Positions 17,365 to 26,656 of a stretch of DNA of 64,000 bases are shown here, piece after piece; position 1 is the stretch's first letter; every line of letters begins with the position of its first letter. The stretch is from CAZCWM01 sp964622625. Its GTDB lineage: Bacteria > Planctomycetota > Phycisphaerae > Phycisphaerales > Phycisphaeraceae. The stretch lies in NCBI GenBank assembly GCA_964622625.1, contig CAZUUQ010000004.1, forward strand, positions 1-64,000, written 5' to 3'. Under the pieces are notes generated by a model that was given only the letters and a program-made list of their open reading frames with translations, ran no database searches and was not told the DNA's origin. Position numbers and translations under genes: made by a program.

Positions 17365-19691
17365 TGTGTCAAACGAGCTGGTGTTGAAGAACGATGGCGC
17401 TCGGCCTTGAGCACGACATGCACGTCATGTGCTTGGCCGTCGACAGGCAGCACAGCATGAGCGGGATGCTCCCGGCCGTTTATCGTGATGCTGCTGACCG
17501 CGGCCGCTTCGCGCTTGCCGGGGTTGATGATGTTCACTCGGTACGTCGTACCGCGGTAGGTGCGTGTGATGGCAGCACGGTCCCAGGCACCGGGCAGGCA
17601 TGGCCGGACGCGCAGGCCGTCGTAGCCGCGGCGCAGGCCGAGCATGTGTTCGACCATGAGCATGAACATCCACGAAGCTGATCCGGTGACCCACATGTGC
17701 TCGGCCCGGCCGATCTCGATGTCGTTGTCCGGCCCGAAGTAGCCGTTGGCGAAGATGTTCGGCTGCGTGGCCGTAGGACGGACCGGGTTGCCGGGCGCGA
17801 TGTCCTGCCAGATTCGCCAGGCCTCGTCGGCCATGCCGCGCTCAAGCAGGGCGAGGATCATGAACGCGTTGCCGTGCGTGTAGACGCTGCCGTTCTCACA
17901 GATGCCTGGCCGCAGATACGAAAGCCGGCCGACGTTCGCCTGCGGCTTCGTGTAGGTCGGCCAGTTGAGCATCAATCCCCAGCCGCTGTCCAGATGCTCG
18001 CGGCAGGCGGTCCAGGCGGTGTTGAACCGCTCGTCATCCGCGACGCCGCCGAGTTGCGCCCAACTTTGCATGTTCAGGAAGAGCTTGCCCTCGGCGTTGT
18101 GCTGCGATCCGATGGGCTGACCGTCGTCGTCAAGGGCACAGACGTACCATCGGCCGTCCCACGCATGCGCGTTGATCGCGGCCGCCATCTCGCCGTGCCA
18201 TGCCCGCATGCGCGCGGCATCGTCGCGGCGCCCCAGGTGATCGGCCAGTTCGGCCATCAGCAGTGCGGCACGGCAGAACGCCTGCGACAGCCACACGCTT
18301 TCGCCCTTGCCACGCCGGCCCGCGGCCGTCAGCGAGTCGTTCCAGTCCCCGAAGAAAATCAGGCAAAGCCCGTGCGCCCCGCGATCCTCGCGCAGCCGCT
18401 CCATCGCCTTCATCAGGTGGCCGTACACCGTGTCCGCGCCCGAATCAAAGTAGGGGACCACCTCGTCAACGAACGCCAGGTCGCCCGTCTCCTTGAGATA
18501 CTCGGTCACAGCCCCGACCATCCACTGCGCGCTGTCGGCATAGCGCATCGGGTCCACCGGGTTCCAGCCGCGCAGGGCGAATCCGTCCTGATACTGATGG
18601 GCGCAGGCATCGCGCAGATGCCGACGCGCCAGCGCCGGGTCCTGCGTGATGATGCCCTGGCACTGCTGCACGATGTCGCGGTAGCCGAACCAGCCCCAGC
18701 GGCACCACGCGGCCCCGAAGTGCACCTGCTGCTTGACCCATACGTTGATCATGTTGTCGAGCTGGGCGTCGGGCGTGGCGATCTGGATGTTAGACATCAT
18801 GGCCGCCCGATCGGCTCGCAGCTTGTCGAAGACCGGATCGGCATCGAGATTCCCGCCCAGATAGCGCTCGCGATAGCGCGCGATGGTGTCCACGGTCTCA
18901 CACGCTCCAACCACATAACGCGTGTCGGCATGTCCGTCCGCCGCCACATCCATGCTCACATGCAGCGAAACCGTGGGCGTCTGCATCGATGCGTGGCTGT
19001 CCGTGCAGCGGCCCTGTTCGACCGCCAGGGGGTTGATGATGGTGCGGCGGGGGCCGACGAAGCGGCGCATGTTGGCGTCCCAGCTCGCAGCCCGCCGGTC
19101 CGCTGTGATGAAGCCGTTGTGCAGCGGAAAATCGATCTCCTCGAAACGCTGCGAACCCTGCCAGACATACACCGCGTTGATCGCCGGCTCATACCGCGCC
19201 AGCCGCGACAGCGACCCGGTGTACGTGTCCGTGCCGTCGCAGTGCATCTCGCCGTAGGTCAGCACACTCACCTTCCGCGGCCGCCCCGACACGTCGGCCA
19301 CACGCACATCCCAGACCTCGACCGGGTCCCGCCCGGCGGGCACATACAGCCGCCAGGTGACTTTCAGATCCAGCGTCTGGTTTTCGATGATGTGGTAGCA
19401 CAATCCCGAGCCGCAGCGATAACTTTGATATGGCCGATACGTCGGCCAGAAGCCGACGGAGAAGTACTGGCCGCTTGCGTCGTCGCGGACGTAGACAATC
19501 CGCTCAGCCTTGAGCACGTTGTTGGTGAAATAGCCCTTGTCGTGACGCTTGAGATGCTTGCCGGCCCCGCAGGCGAGCTGGTCGATCATGGTGAAGTAAG
19601 CGTCGTTGAAGAGCATGTTGTGAAACGGCCGGGCCGGCTCGGGCGTATCGAGCCAGCACTCGCGTCCATCAGCGGAGAAGGTGTATGGCAT
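17352..19691 (-). CDS. GH94 glycoside phosphorylase (cellobiose/chitobiose phosphorylase family), copy 1
   Basis: Phosphorolyses a beta-linked disaccharide or oligosaccharide to a sugar 1-phosphate. The 779-residue protein follows the GH94 plan: N-terminal beta-sandwich (about 1-290, with FNDAYFTMIDQL and YVRDDASG), helical linker, then an (alpha/alpha)6 barrel. The catalytic acid motif GDWND has its first Asp at about residue 449, in the context FFGDWNDSL. Later segments such as GICENGSVYTHGNAF and TGSASWMF match the phosphate and sugar-binding barrel region. No signal peptide is present, so it is cytoplasmic. It follows the GH140-like gene by 43 bases on the same strand, probably in one operon. 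Substrate specificity cannot be assigned from sequence by eye. Confidence 0.92.
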   Translation of the reverse strand: MPYTFSADGRECWLDTPEPARPFHNMLFNDAYFTMIDQLACGAGKHLKRHDKGYFTNNVLKAERIVYVRDDASGQYFSVGFWPTYRPYQSYRCGSGLCYHIIENQTLDLKVTWRLYVPAGRDPVEVWDVRVADVSGRPRKVSVLTYGEMHCDGTDTYTGSLSRLARYEPAINAVYVWQGSQRFEEIDFPLHNGFITADRRAASWDANMRRFVGPRRTIINPLAVEQGRCTDSHASMQTPTVSLHVSMDVAADGHADTRYVVGACETVDTIARYRERYLGGNLDADPVFDKLRADRAAMMSNIQIATPDAQLDNMINVWVKQQVHFGAAWCRWGWFGYRDIVQQCQGIITQDPALARRHLRDACAHQYQDGFALRGWNPVDPMRYADSAQWMVGAVTEYLKETGDLAFVDEVVPYFDSGADTVYGHLMKAMERLREDRGAHGLCLIFFGDWNDSLTAAGRRGKGESVWLSQAFCRAALLMAELADHLGRRDDAARMRAWHGEMAAAINAHAWDGRWYVCALDDDGQPIGSQHNAEGKLFLNMQSWAQLGGVADDERFNTAWTACREHLDSGWGLMLNWPTYTKPQANVGRLSYLRPGICENGSVYTHGNAFMILALLERGMADEAWRIWQDIAPGNPVRPTATQPNIFANGYFGPDNDIEIGRAEHMWVTGSASWMFMLMVEHMLGLRRGYDGLRVRPCLPGAWDRAAITRTYRGTTYRVNIINPGKREAAAVSSITINGREHPAHAVLPVDGQAHDVHVVLKAERHRSSTPARLTHKTG

Positions 19692-19734
19692 GGTGGGGCG
19701 GGGCAGGCAAAGGGGGTTGGAATACGGAGAACCG

Positions 19735-21354
19735 TCAGTGCGTGCGTGCGGAGCCGTCAGCGGCTTCGATGATCAGTAACCAGTCGCGGATCTCCGGGGC
19801 GATCATCGAGCCGCGCCCGCTGGTCACGACCGCGTTCGGACCGTCACAGTGTAATGGCCCCAGGTCGACCTCGTCGCCGGTTTCAGGATGAACCAGCAGG
19901 CTGCGGTAGGCCACGTCGGGTTCCAGATGTCGCCACGTCCACGGCTTGTTCCAGAAGGCGTCTGGATCGAGGTAGGCGATGCGGACCTGTCGCGGGATGC
20001 CAGCCGTAGGCACGCGCGGCGTGAGCCAGTCGGTGCGCGGCTGGAACGCCTGCCAGCGATATCGCCGCAGCACGCGGCCACTGACCGCCACGTGCGCCGC
20101 ACCGGGTTGGCAGCTCGCCTCGCGCCAGGGCTTCAAGCCGCCCCATTGCGCACCGTGCGGCGAAACATACGGGGCCTCATCTTCCCCCTGCATCTGCCAC
20201 AGCCCGTTGACGCCGTAGGTGTACCCGGCCGCGCCGGCCAGGAAGCTCGACCAGACACTGGCACGCTGAATGTCCGGTCCGCACGTACCCATGATGTTCT
20301 CGTAGTTCAGTTCGCTCACGACCACGGGCATCACCGGGTCCAGGCCGCGCACCTCCCGCAGGCGGTTGACGGCATTGGCCACGCTGCCGAAGCCCGTGTG
20401 CCCCGCCTGGAGCATGTCGAAGTCCAGCAGGCTCGCATCTTCGATCTGGTAGCGGCCCACGTGCGTCGGGTGGATGGTCATAGGCCGATCGTAGGCTCCG
20501 CGGTTGACCTGGCGAACGTACGCGGCGATCTGTGTCCAGCCGCGGCGAAGTTCCTGGCGATCGTGCTCGAAGGTCGACGACAGGTACCAGGGCATTTCAC
20601 CCTCACCGGCCAGACAGAACACCACCGGATAGGCGCTGTACCGCGCCAGCAGGTAGCGCCAGTATTGCCGCATCTTCAGCGGTCCCATCATCAGCAGGTA
20701 GTAGCCCCAGCAGGCGAAGAGACACGGGACCAGACCCACTGCGACAAGCTTCTCGATGCGGCGATCCGCGGCCTCGAAATACGAGGGGTTCAGACGCCCG
20801 TAGGCGCCGGTCCACGGATAGCCCGTCTCGCCTGCGCCGCGCGGATCACCCAATGCCATGTCCGGGTGCAGACCAGTGGTAAGCTGAATCAGCGTGAAGC
20901 CCTGCTGCACACGTCGGGTCACCAGCTCGTCAAAGCCCGCGTCGTCCAGCCGGCTGCACAGCGCCATCCACCAGGTATCGCCCAGCCAGAAAAAGGGGGA
21001 ACCGTCGGCATGTTCGAAATGGCGGCGACTGGCGCTGACCCCCAGCGGTCCGCGGCGAAGCAGGAGATTGGGTTCGTCGTTTGACGGCGTGACGGTGAAA
21101 TTACCTTGCCTGCCGTGAAGCCCGCTGTCGCCGACGTCGGAGCACACGGTGCGGAACTGATGGCATCCCGGGATACGTCCACTGAGTCGGACAGCCCATC
21201 GGCGTCCGCCGCTCCAGAAGGCGGGCACGCAGCGCTGCCTGCCGTCCGGCTCGGTGACGATCACATCAAGTTCGATGACGGTCGGGGGATCGGCGTGATC
21301 GGCGCTGCTTTCGAATGTGAAGGGCGCGACGTGGCTGGGAGCGAGGGTCGTCAT
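19735..21354 (-). CDS. DUF5060/DUF4038 protein, GH140-like putative glycoside hydrolase
   Basis: The protein begins with a DUF5060-like beta-domain (about 1-85; PFTFESS and VRLSGRIPGCHQF). It continues with a DUF4038-type TIM barrel containing FFWLGDTWWMALCSRL, QQGFTLIQLTTGLHPD, LAGEGEMPWYLSS and VVSELNYENIMG, where Glu residues are candidate catalytic acids. A small C-terminal beta-domain follows. Members of this group include GH140 enzymes acting on apiose-containing pectin, but most are uncharacterised. I prefer the ATG at 21354 (MTTLAPSHVAPF) over the in-frame start at 21432, because a candidate promoter and LacI-type operator lie between them. No signal peptide is visible from either start. 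It is upstream of and probably co-transcribed with GH94 copy 1. Confidence 0.8.
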   Translation of the reverse strand: MTTLAPSHVAPFTFESSADHADPPTVIELDVIVTEPDGRQRCVPAFWSGGRRWAVRLSGRIPGCHQFRTVCSDVGDSGLHGRQGNFTVTPSNDEPNLLLRRGPLGVSASRRHFEHADGSPFFWLGDTWWMALCSRLDDAGFDELVTRRVQQGFTLIQLTTGLHPDMALGDPRGAGETGYPWTGAYGRLNPSYFEAADRRIEKLVAVGLVPCLFACWGYYLLMMGPLKMRQYWRYLLARYSAYPVVFCLAGEGEMPWYLSSTFEHDRQELRRGWTQIAAYVRQVNRGAYDRPMTIHPTHVGRYQIEDASLLDFDMLQAGHTGFGSVANAVNRLREVRGLDPVMPVVVSELNYENIMGTCGPDIQRASVWSSFLAGAAGYTYGVNGLWQMQGEDEAPYVSPHGAQWGGLKPWREASCQPGAAHVAVSGRVLRRYRWQAFQPRTDWLTPRVPTAGIPRQVRIAYLDPDAFWNKPWTWRHLEPDVAYRSLLVHPETGDEVDLGPLHCDGPNAVVTSGRGSMIAPEIRDWLLIIEAADGSARTH

Positions 21355-21392
21355 GGCGGCGAGCATTCCATGCGGGGTGGCGATTGGCAGCC

Positions 21393-21431
21393 ACCTTATA
21401 TTCGTGACCGTCGCGGTCAAAACCGTTTGCA
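21393..21431 (-). promoter_or_regulatory. Candidate promoter with overlapping LacI-type operator
   Basis: On the minus strand, TGCAAACGGTTTTGA (21431-21417) contains a full LacI/GalR-type half-site TGCAAACG and an imperfect second half. It overlaps a -35-like TTGACC (21420-21415), with a TAAGGT or TATAAG -10-like hexamer at about 21400-21393. The spacing of 14-16 bases is shorter than ideal. The divergent gene starts at 21545. A sugar-responsive repressor acting here would fit the carbohydrate genes on both sides. Confidence 0.35.
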
Positions 21432-21544
21432 TTCCGCTTCCCGCGGCGGTAGCTTGCGCGGCCGATTTTGAGGCTGCCGGCTGGCGCCGCCAATTGGTGC
21501 TAACGGTCGGCGGCCCCGCCCGCCCGCCTTGGAGTGCATCACCT

Positions 21545-22045
21545 ATGAGTCAGGCAGTGATGGTCGAACGCGACATGCTCGTGACCCTCGGTCCGCAGGC
21601 GCAGGTGGTCCCCTTGGGCCGCGATGCCGAAGCGCGACCGGTCGAAGTGGTGGACCAGGCCGGGGCGGCAACTGCACCCTTTGCAGGTCCGGTTGTGTTC
21701 CGTCTGCCCCTCGTGCTGCCCAAGGCAGGGCGCTTGCAGAGCTGCGAGGCCACCCTGACCACAAGCCACGCCGGCCGCGTTGACTTCGCCGGTGCGGCCG
21801 GGCATGACGTTGCGGCCGGACGCGGGCATAGCGTGACGTTGGACATCGGCGACAAGGCGGTGACCGGGAGCGACTTCGTGATTGAAGAGCTGCCCTTCGC
21901 CGATTTCGCCCAGTTCGACCTCGCGGTGACCGTCGACGCCCCCGCCGGCCAGATCGCGCGACTGACGCTCAAGGCTGTCATCCACTACCGCCTGCCCGAA
22001 GAAAGCGCGGCCGACTACCTCAACTACATCATGACCCAGGCGTGA
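21545..22045 (+). CDS. Hypothetical protein (166 aa) in carbohydrate locus
   Basis: I do not recognise this family. The protein starts MSQAVMVERDMLV, has no signal peptide or membrane segment, and looks mostly beta-strand (alternating V/L/D/T with FAGPVVFRLPLVL and DFAQFDLAVTVDAPAG). It ends in a short helical tail RLPEESAADYLNYIMTQA. A small beta-sandwich or binding domain is plausible. It is the first gene on the plus strand of the divergent pair and precedes GH94 copy 2 by 109 bases, so it may share regulation with it. Confidence 0.7.
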   Translation: MSQAVMVERDMLVTLGPQAQVVPLGRDAEARPVEVVDQAGAATAPFAGPVVFRLPLVLPKAGRLQSCEATLTTSHAGRVDFAGAAGHDVAAGRGHSVTLDIGDKAVTGSDFVIEELPFADFAQFDLAVTVDAPAGQIARLTLKAVIHYRLPEESAADYLNYIMTQA

Positions 22046-22098
22046 TTCCCAGGCGGGATGATCGTCGAGTGGCCTCGGTCCATTCGGTTTCCTGACGT

Positions 22099-22121
22099 GG
22101 CGGGCAAGCCCGCCCGCTAAA
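22099..22121 (+). repeat. REP-like palindromic repeat, copy 2
   Basis: Exact 23-base copy of the element at 1022-1044: GGCGGGC-AA-GCCCGCC palindrome plus CGCTAAA. Here it is intergenic, between the hypothetical gene and GH94 copy 2. The tail CTAAATCA is also seen in the inverted-repeat arms after 16S. Confidence 0.7.
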
Positions 22122-22154
22122 TCAAACCCCAGCCTCCAGACCCTAGACTCCACC

Positions 22155-24524
22155 ATGCCCACCACATCAGACGCCGAGCTCGCCACCAAACTCGCAGCCA
22201 GCCGCGACTGGTCCCACTTCGGCCGCTTCGACGACGACCGCGACGAATTCGTCGTCACCACGCCGACTCCGCCGCTGCCCTGGGACAACTACATCTTCAA
22301 CGACCGCTATCTCTCCGTGGTCGACCACCTCGGCCGCGGCTGGTCCAAGCTCCACACCCGCGAAGGCTATGTGACGTTCCTCTGGAACCTCACTGCCATG
22401 TACGAACGCGAAGACAACCGCTACGTCTACCTCCGCGACGACGAGAGCGGCAAAGCCTGGTCGCTTGGCCCGTTCCCCATGCCCGGGGCTGAGCAGTTCG
22501 AATGCGCCCACGGCCTGGGCTACACCGAAATCCGCTCCAACACCGACGGCATCCGCGCCGCCCTGCGCATCACCGTCCCCATGGGCCAGGACCCCGTCGA
22601 GCTGTGGCAGGTCACCGTCTCCAACGAATCGGGCCGGCCACGGAAAATCAACGTCTTCACCTATGGCCGCGTCTCCCTGCGCGGCGCGGCGACGCATGGC
22701 TACATCCACTTCTGCCAGGCCGCCTGGCGCGACGACATCAAAGCCCTCTACTTCCAGAACAACGCCCCCGGCCTGCCGCACCCGCGCTACAAGGCCTTCC
22801 AGGCGGCCGACTTTACACCCGATTCCTTCGCCTGCTCGAAGGGCGGATTCACCGGCCCATACCGCGGCCTGCACAACCCGCTGGCGCTGGAGACCGGCTC
22901 GCTGCCCAACGCCCCGGCAAGCCGCGAACCCATGGCAGCGTGCTTCCATAAAGCGCTCACGCTCAAGGCCGGCGCATCGCAGACGCTGAGCCTGCTGGCC
23001 GGCATCGTCGGCTCACCCGAAGAAGCGGGGCGGTTCATCGCTCAATACCTCAAGGCCGACGGGCCGAAGCAAGTCGAGAAGGGCGTCAGCGAACAGGCCG
23101 CCCGCATGCTCGCCTCCCCACGCATCCAGACGCCCGATGCCAAGCTCGACCGCCTCGTCAACGTCTGGACCAAGCAGCAGGTCGCCCTCGGCGCCGGCTG
23201 GGGACGCTGGGGCTGGCGCGGCTACCGCGACCTCGTCCAGCAGACCCACGGGGCCAACTATTTCGACCTGCCCCGCGTCAAGGCCAATCTCAGCGAGTCC
23301 ATGACCTGGCAGATGCGAGACGGCTTCTGCGTCCGCGGCTGGGCCCCCTTCAGCCCCAAACGCTATGCCGACAGCGCCTTGTGGCTCTGCTACACCGCCA
23401 ACGACTACGTCAAGGAGTCCGGCGACCGCGACTACATGCACCGCATCCTGCCCTACCGCGACGGCGGCGTCGGACCGGTCTGGGAGCACCTGATGCGCGG
23501 CTGCCACAAGGCCTTCACCGACACCGGCCCGCACGGCCTGCCCCTGATCCACCAGGGCGACTGGAACGATTCGCTCTCCATGGTCGGCGAGAAGGGCATC
23601 GGTGAAAGCACGTGGATCGCCATGGCCCTCTGCTGGTCGCTGCTTGAGCTGCGCGAGCTGTTCGCCGCCTGCGGCCTCGATGAACAGGCCGCCACCGTCA
23701 TGCAGTGGCACAAGACCATGGCCGACCGCGTCAACCAGCACGCGTGGGACGGCGGCTGGTATGTCCGCGGCTTCTGCGACAACGGCCATGCGTTCGGCTC
23801 GGCGAAGAACACCGAGGGCCGCATCTATCTCAACAGCCAGTCGTGGGCCATCCTCGGCGAGGTTGTGTCCGACGCGCGGCGGCAGACGATCATCGACGCG
23901 ATGGAGAAGCACCTGCGCGTGCCCTATGGCTACCTGACGCTCGCGCCGGCCTACACGACGTTCGACTCCAACATCGGCCGCATCACCGGCATGCCGCCCG
24001 GCACCGGCGAAAACGCGGCCGTCTATGTCCACGCCAACGCCTTCATGTATGCCGCGCTGCTCAAGCTCCGCCAGGCCGACCGCGCCCTCGAACTGATGCA
24101 GACCATCCATCCCTGCAACAGCGTCAACCCCACAGAAAACAGCGGCGCCACGCCCTATGTGCTGCCCAACAGCTACTACGGCCCCGGGTACTTCAAGCCC
24201 GGCCGTATCGAAGGCACGTGGGTCACCGGCTCGGCCGGCTGGTACATGCACCAGACCGTCGAGCACATGTGCGGCATCCACCGCATGCACGACGGCCTGA
24301 AGATCGACCCCTGCCTGCCGACAGCGTGGGACCACGTCAAGGTCCACCGCGTCTACCGCGGCCAGGTGTTCGACTTCGACATCCGCCGCGACAAGGCGGC
24401 CAAGGGCGTGAGCGTCACCCTCGACGGCAGAAAGCTGGCCGAGCCGTTCATCCCCGTGGCCCTCAGCGCCGCGAAAGGCGCCACCGGCACCGGCCACAAG
24501 GTGGAAGTCCGTGTCGGTTCCTGA
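22155..24524 (+). CDS. GH94 glycoside phosphorylase, copy 2
   Basis: A second GH94 enzyme of 789 residues with the same domain order as copy 1: LPWDNYIFNDRYLSVVDHLG in the N-terminal beta-sandwich, and QGDWNDSL with its first Asp at about residue 469 as the catalytic motif. GTGENAAVYVHANAFMYAAL and VTGSAGWYMHQTVEHM follow in the barrel. It diverges substantially from copy 1, so the two probably act on different linkages or acceptor sugars. It is cytoplasmic and is followed 36 bases later by an MFS carrier, which suggests import of a disaccharide followed by phosphorolysis. Confidence 0.92.
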   Translation: MPTTSDAELATKLAASRDWSHFGRFDDDRDEFVVTTPTPPLPWDNYIFNDRYLSVVDHLGRGWSKLHTREGYVTFLWNLTAMYEREDNRYVYLRDDESGKAWSLGPFPMPGAEQFECAHGLGYTEIRSNTDGIRAALRITVPMGQDPVELWQVTVSNESGRPRKINVFTYGRVSLRGAATHGYIHFCQAAWRDDIKALYFQNNAPGLPHPRYKAFQAADFTPDSFACSKGGFTGPYRGLHNPLALETGSLPNAPASREPMAACFHKALTLKAGASQTLSLLAGIVGSPEEAGRFIAQYLKADGPKQVEKGVSEQAARMLASPRIQTPDAKLDRLVNVWTKQQVALGAGWGRWGWRGYRDLVQQTHGANYFDLPRVKANLSESMTWQMRDGFCVRGWAPFSPKRYADSALWLCYTANDYVKESGDRDYMHRILPYRDGGVGPVWEHLMRGCHKAFTDTGPHGLPLIHQGDWNDSLSMVGEKGIGESTWIAMALCWSLLELRELFAACGLDEQAATVMQWHKTMADRVNQHAWDGGWYVRGFCDNGHAFGSAKNTEGRIYLNSQSWAILGEVVSDARRQTIIDAMEKHLRVPYGYLTLAPAYTTFDSNIGRITGMPPGTGENAAVYVHANAFMYAALLKLRQADRALELMQTIHPCNSVNPTENSGATPYVLPNSYYGPGYFKPGRIEGTWVTGSAGWYMHQTVEHMCGIHRMHDGLKIDPCLPTAWDHVKVHRVYRGQVFDFDIRRDKAAKGVSVTLDGRKLAEPFIPVALSAAKGATGTGHKVEVRVGS

Positions 24525-24560
24525 GCATGTCTGCGGATTTGGGGCGGCTGTGGTGTCACC

Positions 24561-25811
24561 ATGACCCTATGCACAGACAGGCCGACCCGTGATGCGGCGA
24601 CGCCCCTCAGTGTCGGACCCGCGCCGCTGTCGCGCCTGATCGTGCTGACGGTGCTTCAGTCGATGCTGGTCGTGTTCATCACCCGCGGCGTCTATTTCTT
24701 CACCGAGCAGCACTTCGGCTTCACCCGCGGGCAGAACCTGCTGCTGGCGGTGTGTCACGGCACGATCTACACCATCGGCGGACTTCTGAGCCATCGCATC
24801 GCGTCCATGGCGGACGAGCGCACCGTCCTGCGCTGCGTGACGCTGAGCTTGAGTATTTCAGCGCTGATCCCCGCCCTCTGGCCGCGCCCGGCCGTGGTGA
24901 TCGTCTGTTACGTGGTCATGTCGCTGGTGTCCGGCTCCATGTGGGCCCTGATGCAGAGTTATGTCTCCGCCGGCCGCTCGACCCGCAACGCCTCGCGGGC
25001 CATCGGCCTGTTCAACATCACCTGGGCGGCCATGGTGCCCTTGAGCGTCGCCAGCGTCGGCCCGCTGCTGGCTCTGGAAGCGCTGCCCGGTTGGCCGCAG
25101 CTTCTGCCGCCGCTGATGTTCGCCCTGCCCGCGGTCGCCGGTTTCGTCGCGCTCTGGCTGGCACGGCCGCTGCCCCTGCGGCCGGCCTATCTGCCCGACG
25201 ACCACCCGGATAGGCTGCCCGCCGCCCTGACGCAGCGCTACGCGGCCCTCCTCCTGTCGAGCCGGGCTGTCATGTTCGTCGGTTGCGCCGTCATCTTCAT
25301 CCTCGTGCCGCAGGTGCCCGTGATCTTCAAGCAGCGCTTCGACCTGCCCGTGCAACTCGCCTCACCCCTGGCAGCCCTGCTCGATCTGGCCCGCTGGCTG
25401 GCGTACGCGCTGTTCATGGCCACGATGTTCTGGCATGGACGGCCGAGCGTGCTGATCTTCGCGATGGTCGCCCTGCCCGTCGGCCTGCTGGCGGCCCTGC
25501 TGGGCCAGCACTGGACCATTGTGGCAGTCGGCGAACTGCTCTGCGGCGCGGGCGTGGGCGTCGCGGGAGCGGTCGCGATCTACTACGCCATGCAACTGAA
25601 GAACGCGGCCGTCCAGGCCGGCGGCTACCACGAAGCGGTGATCGGCCTGGGCTTCGCCTTCGGCCCGCTGGCGGGCCTCTTCGGCCTGGCGCTGCACGAC
25701 GCCGTCGGCCAACCGATGCTCGCCGACGCCATCGGCGTCAGCCCCGTCATCCTTGTCGGCCTGCTCGCCGGCCTGTACCCCCTGCGCCGCATTCTGCTGC
25801 GACGGACTTGA
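24561..25811 (+). CDS. MFS-type transporter
   Basis: A 416-residue integral membrane protein with about 11-12 hydrophobic segments and an MFS-like internal duplication (RGQNLLLAVCHGTIYTIGG in the first half; YHEAVIGLGFAFGPLAGLFG in the second). The classic DRxGRR motif is degenerate (SHRIASMADERTVLR in loop 2-3). Its position right after GH94 copy 2 suggests an oligosaccharide or glycoside carrier, but no substrate motif is recognisable. Confidence 0.78.
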   Translation: MTLCTDRPTRDAATPLSVGPAPLSRLIVLTVLQSMLVVFITRGVYFFTEQHFGFTRGQNLLLAVCHGTIYTIGGLLSHRIASMADERTVLRCVTLSLSISALIPALWPRPAVVIVCYVVMSLVSGSMWALMQSYVSAGRSTRNASRAIGLFNITWAAMVPLSVASVGPLLALEALPGWPQLLPPLMFALPAVAGFVALWLARPLPLRPAYLPDDHPDRLPAALTQRYAALLLSSRAVMFVGCAVIFILVPQVPVIFKQRFDLPVQLASPLAALLDLARWLAYALFMATMFWHGRPSVLIFAMVALPVGLLAALLGQHWTIVAVGELLCGAGVGVAGAVAIYYAMQLKNAAVQAGGYHEAVIGLGFAFGPLAGLFGLALHDAVGQPMLADAIGVSPVILVGLLAGLYPLRRILLRRT

Positions 25812-25887
25812 TGCTGCATTGATCTGAGGCGATGCTTCGCTCTGTCGCCGAGGCGCGTCGGGATAGCGGCTTTCATAGAATGTCGCC

Positions 25888-26442
25888 ATGAAACAGCACG
25901 ATTTTCACGCCACGACAATTCTGTGCGTTCGCCGCGACGGCCGCGCGGCCATGGCCGGTGATGGACAGGTCACACTCGATCGCGTGGTGGCCAAGGCCGA
26001 CGCGGTGAAAGTCCGCAAGCTTGAGCAGGGCGGGGCCGACAACGCCGGCGTGCTCGTCGGCTTCGCCGGCTCCGCGGCCGATGCCTTTGCATTGCTCGAG
26101 CGCTTCGAGGCCCGCCTCAAGGATTCACCAGCCAACATCAAGAAGGCGGCGATCGAACTGGCCAAGCAGTGGCGCACCGATCGCGTGCTGCGCCGGCTCG
26201 AAAGCCTGCTGATCGTGGCCGACCGGGCGTGCGGGTTGATTGTCTCAGGCAGCGGCGACGTGATCGAGCCGACCGACGGCATTCTGGGCATCGGCTCCGG
26301 GGGCGCGTACGCCGTCGCTGCCGCCCGCGCCCTGGTGCGCCACAGCAGCCTCACGCCGGCCGAGATTGTCCGCGAATCCATGCGCGTCGCCGGGGAGCTG
26401 TGCATCTACACCAACGAGCATCTGAGCGTGCTGGAGCTGTGA
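25888..26442 (+). CDS. hslV: ATP-dependent protease subunit HslV
   Basis: The proteasome-like peptidase of the HslUV (ClpQY) protease. Autocatalytic processing should expose Thr9 in HATTILCVRRDG as the catalytic N-terminal nucleophile. The following AMAGDGQVTLD and KVRKL motifs, and IGSGGAYAVAAARAL near the C-terminus, are diagnostic. The 184-residue length is normal. The ATPase partner hslU, commonly adjacent in other bacteria, is not in the window, so it must be encoded elsewhere. It converges with the respiratory cluster. Confidence 0.95.
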   Translation: MKQHDFHATTILCVRRDGRAAMAGDGQVTLDRVVAKADAVKVRKLEQGGADNAGVLVGFAGSAADAFALLERFEARLKDSPANIKKAAIELAKQWRTDRVLRRLESLLIVADRACGLIVSGSGDVIEPTDGILGIGSGGAYAVAAARALVRHSSLTPAEIVRESMRVAGELCIYTNEHLSVLEL

Positions 26443-26613
26443 GGCACGCGGAGTTGCCAGCGTCCTTCAGCTCAAAGAATCTCTCTGACACCTTGGCATG
26501 GATGACGGGTGGGATGCCCATCCCGCCGATGCAGGTGGCCGCTTCCTTACCGTCGCGGCTCGTCGCGGGTGTGGAGGGCATCGTCCGGACAATAATCATC
26601 TCGGCGGTTTCTT

Positions 26614-26637
26614 CTCCGTGGCCTCCGTGTCTCCGTG
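26614..26637. repeat. Triple CTCCGTG short repeat
   Basis: Three copies of CTCCGTG at 26614-26620, 26623-26629 and 26631-26637; on the minus strand this reads CACGGAG repeats. From general knowledge, ACCACGGAGACACGGAGG-type elements recur in intergenic regions of planctomycetes and other environmental genomes and give spurious open frames. It lies between hslV and the end of the respiratory cluster. Confidence 0.55.
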
Positions 26638-26656
26638 GTGAACTCTTTCCCGGCGC

